Origin: Vibrio lentus | GTDB lineage: Bacteria > Pseudomonadota > Gammaproteobacteria > Enterobacterales > Vibrionaceae | Assembly: GCF_030409755.1 (NCBI RefSeq) | Contig: NZ_JAUFQE010000001.1 | Location: forward strand, 1,240,001 to 1,304,000 | Length of the DNA stretch: 64,000 bases | Direction of reading: 5' to 3' | Shown here: positions 61,977 through 64,000 of the stretch, in pieces | Numbering within the stretch: position 1 is the first letter of the stretch | How the letters are laid out: each line of letters begins with the position of its first letter | Translations under genes and position numbers: made by a program | The notes under the pieces: model-generated | What the model saw: the letters and a program-made list of their open reading frames with translations, nothing else | Told to the model about the DNA's origin: nothing | Database searches by the model: none

Positions 61977-63725
61977 GTGTCTAATCTCAACCTGCTTCGA
62001 TACTACCAGCGAATCATAACAATTGGTGTCGGTAGCGAAATAAAAACCACAGTACAGGAAGTTGCTGATTTACTGTGTACTTCTCCTCGGCATGCTCGCA
62101 ACTTATTGTCTCAAATGCAGGAGTTGGACTGGTTAACCTGGCAGCCCAAAGCGGGTCGAAATCAACGATCAACGCTACTTTTAAACATTGAGCTAAGCGC
62201 CCTAAAAGAGAGCCTTGCGCTAGAACGAATCCAACAAGGCAAGTATGAGAGAGCACTAGCGATTCTCGATGAAGATGAGGCGATGTTTGGCCGCCTCCTA
62301 AAAACAACCTCTGGGACTTCTGTTCAAGAAGGCCGAGTGAACATCCAGCTGACATACAAGCGAATGTTTGAGCGCATTGTCCCCCACCAATTACACCGTT
62401 GTAGTGAGCGTTTCTTTTTGCGTCAGGTTTATTGCTGCTTGGTATCCAGTCATGACAATGGCGTCGTGAGGCCTGAGCTTGCTCACCATTGGCGTTATGA
62501 TGAGGATAATTATCAATGGACGTTTTATCTTCGTCCTGGGTTAACGTTCCATAACGATACACCAATCGATGCGGATACTGTTGTGAGCCTGTTTACCAAG
62601 CTTAGCTCTCTTCCGTATTACCAAAAAGAGCTAGCGCACGTCACTGATATCACTGCACCGCATCCTCTGAAAGTTGTATTTACATTGAACAAACCGGATC
62701 GTGGGTTCGCTGGGCTTATTTCAGGCGTCAAATACGGCATTCAGCCAGCGAGCCAAGTGAATGTCGCAAACAACAATTCGGTGATTGGAAGTGGCCCATT
62801 CTCTGTGGTCGAGCACGATAAAAATAAGCTAAAGCTGCAAGCGTTCGATGGCTACTATGCGTGTCGTGTGTTAGTCGATTTAGTCACGATTTGGATTGTT
62901 AACGATGAAAAAATGGAGAACCCATCGCTATCAAGTAATGCTCCTATCCAAGTATCTGAAACCACAAGCGGTATTGAAGTTTCAATACAAACACCGAATG
63001 CCTCTCACTCGAGTCAACACAGTCGAACTGAAGACGGCTGCTTATTCGCTCTATTCAACCAGCATACGAAACATCCATTAACACGCGCCCAACGTCGTTA
63101 CATTACGGAGCTAATGCACCCCCAGCGACTACTCGAACTGTTTCGTAAAGAGAAAACGCATTATGGCAGCGTACTAGCCAACAACTTATTACCCATTTGG
63201 AGCCCCGTATTACGCCAGTTTGGTGAAGTCAGCGCGTTACCAAAAACCATCACCATCGCAGGTTACAACTACACAGCATTGCGTCGATGCGCTCGCGCTA
63301 TTTCTTCTGTACTGACCGATCACGGCTGTAAGGTTGAAATAGTAATGTATTCCTATCGAGAGTTGAGTGAAAAAGCAGAGAACGGCACGCTCAATGAAAC
63401 ACTGATCTTAACGAATACCAATTTAGATGATAACCGTCATGCTTCAGCGTTTTCTAATTTCTACAGCAATAACGTTTTGTACCACACACTGGGAGAGGTA
63501 AATGCAAGGTGGCTTGATGAGCAATTGGAAAACGTACGAGCGTTCACTCCACTTGAAGATTATCTAACAGCACTAGAACCCATCGCTTCAACACTCATCA
63601 GTGAATATTGGATTGCTCCTATGTTCCATCACACTCAAACATTACGTTTTCACGGCGTCTTAGAAGATGTATCGCTCACTAATTGGGGGTGGCCAGATAT
63701 TCGCTCTGTGTGGTCTTCTGATTAA
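61977..63725 (+). CDS. SgrR family transcriptional regulator with solute-binding domain
   Basis: 582 residues from a GTG at 61977 (AAGGG ahead). The N-terminal 100 residues are the SgrR helix-turn-helix domain (TTVQEVADLLCTSPRHARNLLSQMQELDWLTWQPKAGRN), and residues about 160-570 are a periplasmic-binding-protein type 5 fold used as an intracellular sensor (LAHHWRYDEDNYQWTFYLRPGLTFHNDTPIDADTVVSLF). Such proteins sense small molecules, in E. coli sugar-phosphate stress. The effector here is unknown. No SgrS-like RNA is evident next to it. Confidence 0.88.
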   Translation: MSNLNLLRYYQRIITIGVGSEIKTTVQEVADLLCTSPRHARNLLSQMQELDWLTWQPKAGRNQRSTLLLNIELSALKESLALERIQQGKYERALAILDEDEAMFGRLLKTTSGTSVQEGRVNIQLTYKRMFERIVPHQLHRCSERFFLRQVYCCLVSSHDNGVVRPELAHHWRYDEDNYQWTFYLRPGLTFHNDTPIDADTVVSLFTKLSSLPYYQKELAHVTDITAPHPLKVVFTLNKPDRGFAGLISGVKYGIQPASQVNVANNNSVIGSGPFSVVEHDKNKLKLQAFDGYYACRVLVDLVTIWIVNDEKMENPSLSSNAPIQVSETTSGIEVSIQTPNASHSSQHSRTEDGCLFALFNQHTKHPLTRAQRRYITELMHPQRLLELFRKEKTHYGSVLANNLLPIWSPVLRQFGEVSALPKTITIAGYNYTALRRCARAISSVLTDHGCKVEIVMYSYRELSEKAENGTLNETLILTNTNLDDNRHASAFSNFYSNNVLYHTLGEVNARWLDEQLENVRAFTPLEDYLTALEPIASTLISEYWIAPMFHHTQTLRFHGVLEDVSLTNWGWPDIRSVWSSD

Positions 63726-63875
63726 TGAAGAATATTGAATAGCAGTTGGTCTTTGTTTTATCTAATGAACATCAAGGGCAATGTCATTCACAGATATCTT
63801 TCTTCTAACATGATGTCGTATTGCGATGAAGATATTCTTGATAACCGCTGAGTCGGTGCCGTAAGTGGGCACCAA

Positions 63876-64000
63876 TTACAACGAGATATCTTCTTGTTCC
63901 ATCTTGAACGAACATTGAATCTCATACTGGTTGAACGAGAAAACACTGCCGCCATGAGTTCGTTTGGTTGTGACTGTTTCATCGCCAAACTGAATAGTGA
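63876..64000 (-). CDS. 3' end of an unknown gene (continues beyond window)
   Basis: On the minus strand 40 codons are open from the window edge to the TAA at 63876-63878 and read as ordinary protein: TIQFGDETVTTKRTHGGSVF, then SFNQYEIQCSFKMEQEDISL. The opposite-frame 66-codon frame starting near 63988 is less protein-like and is probably its shadow. I do not recognise the family. Confidence 0.45.
   Translation of the reverse strand, partial: TIQFGDETVTTKRTHGGSVFSFNQYEIQCSFKMEQEDISL

Noticed and set aside
63788..63988. 66-codon frame on the minus strand at the window end
   Set aside because: A different minus-strand frame ending at 63876 reads as a more normal protein and runs out of the window, so this one is taken as its shadow.
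1..64000. CRISPR array, tRNA or rRNA genes, prophage or integron attachment sites
   Set aside because: No regularly spaced repeats, cloverleaf-like segments, ribosomal RNA sequence, phage gene set or integrase gene were seen on reading the window.

Overview
The window reads as chromosomal DNA of a marine Vibrio, most likely of the Splendidus clade. The reasons are a Vis-like ADP-ribosyltransferase toxin, a Vibrio-type secreted leucyl aminopeptidase, a put operon, a Lap-type c-di-GMP adhesion-control operon and a chitin-linked catabolic cluster. No rRNA, tRNA, CRISPR array or prophage was seen. All names rest on reading motifs and recalled families; no database was searched.

Layout. 1-2400: the end of a PKD-domain secreted protein and an M28 aminopeptidase. 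3090-7900: a decayed chemoreceptor, then a three-gene secreted toxin locus (an 865-aa protein of unknown family and two R-S-E ADP-ribosyltransferases). 8020-16600: L-2-hydroxyglutarate oxidase, a TAXI-type TRAP transporter and a DctB/DctD-like two-component system, with a sigma-54 promoter and three upstream dyads. 16680-27155: GH20 hexosaminidase, KDPG aldolase, KDG kinase, sodium symporter, RidA, N-acyl-amino-sugar deacetylase candidate, PLP ammonia-lyase candidate and RpiR regulator, which together fit catabolism of oxidised chitin (N-acetylglucosaminate). 27280-30140: housekeeping genes and a tandem outer-membrane barrel pair. 30377-32241: an eptA remnant cut by an IS10-like element. 32300-39930: hydrolase, CtlX-like enzyme, ABC exporter, DUF445 protein, Lrp and MerR regulators and small proteins. 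39995-46531: proline catabolism (putP, a detached PutA C-terminal domain, putA, AraC regulator). 47030-50145: two secreted coiled-coil/PEGA paralogues, one fused to an FGE-sulfatase-like domain. 50585-52050: a PAS-LuxR regulator and pdxH. 52217-61790: a kinase and an aberrant response regulator followed by a lapC-lapG-lapD-lapB-like operon. 61977-64000: an SgrR-family regulator and the 3' end of an unknown gene.

Most striking: (i) the toxin locus, where each mature ADP-ribosyltransferase has a single, penultimate cysteine and the 865-aa partner has an odd number of cysteines, suggesting a disulfide-linked AB toxin; (ii) the TRAP/LhgO regulatory region; (iii) the oxidised-chitin cluster; (iv) PutA split into two genes; (v) a DctD-like regulator lacking GAFTGA beside the Lap operon.
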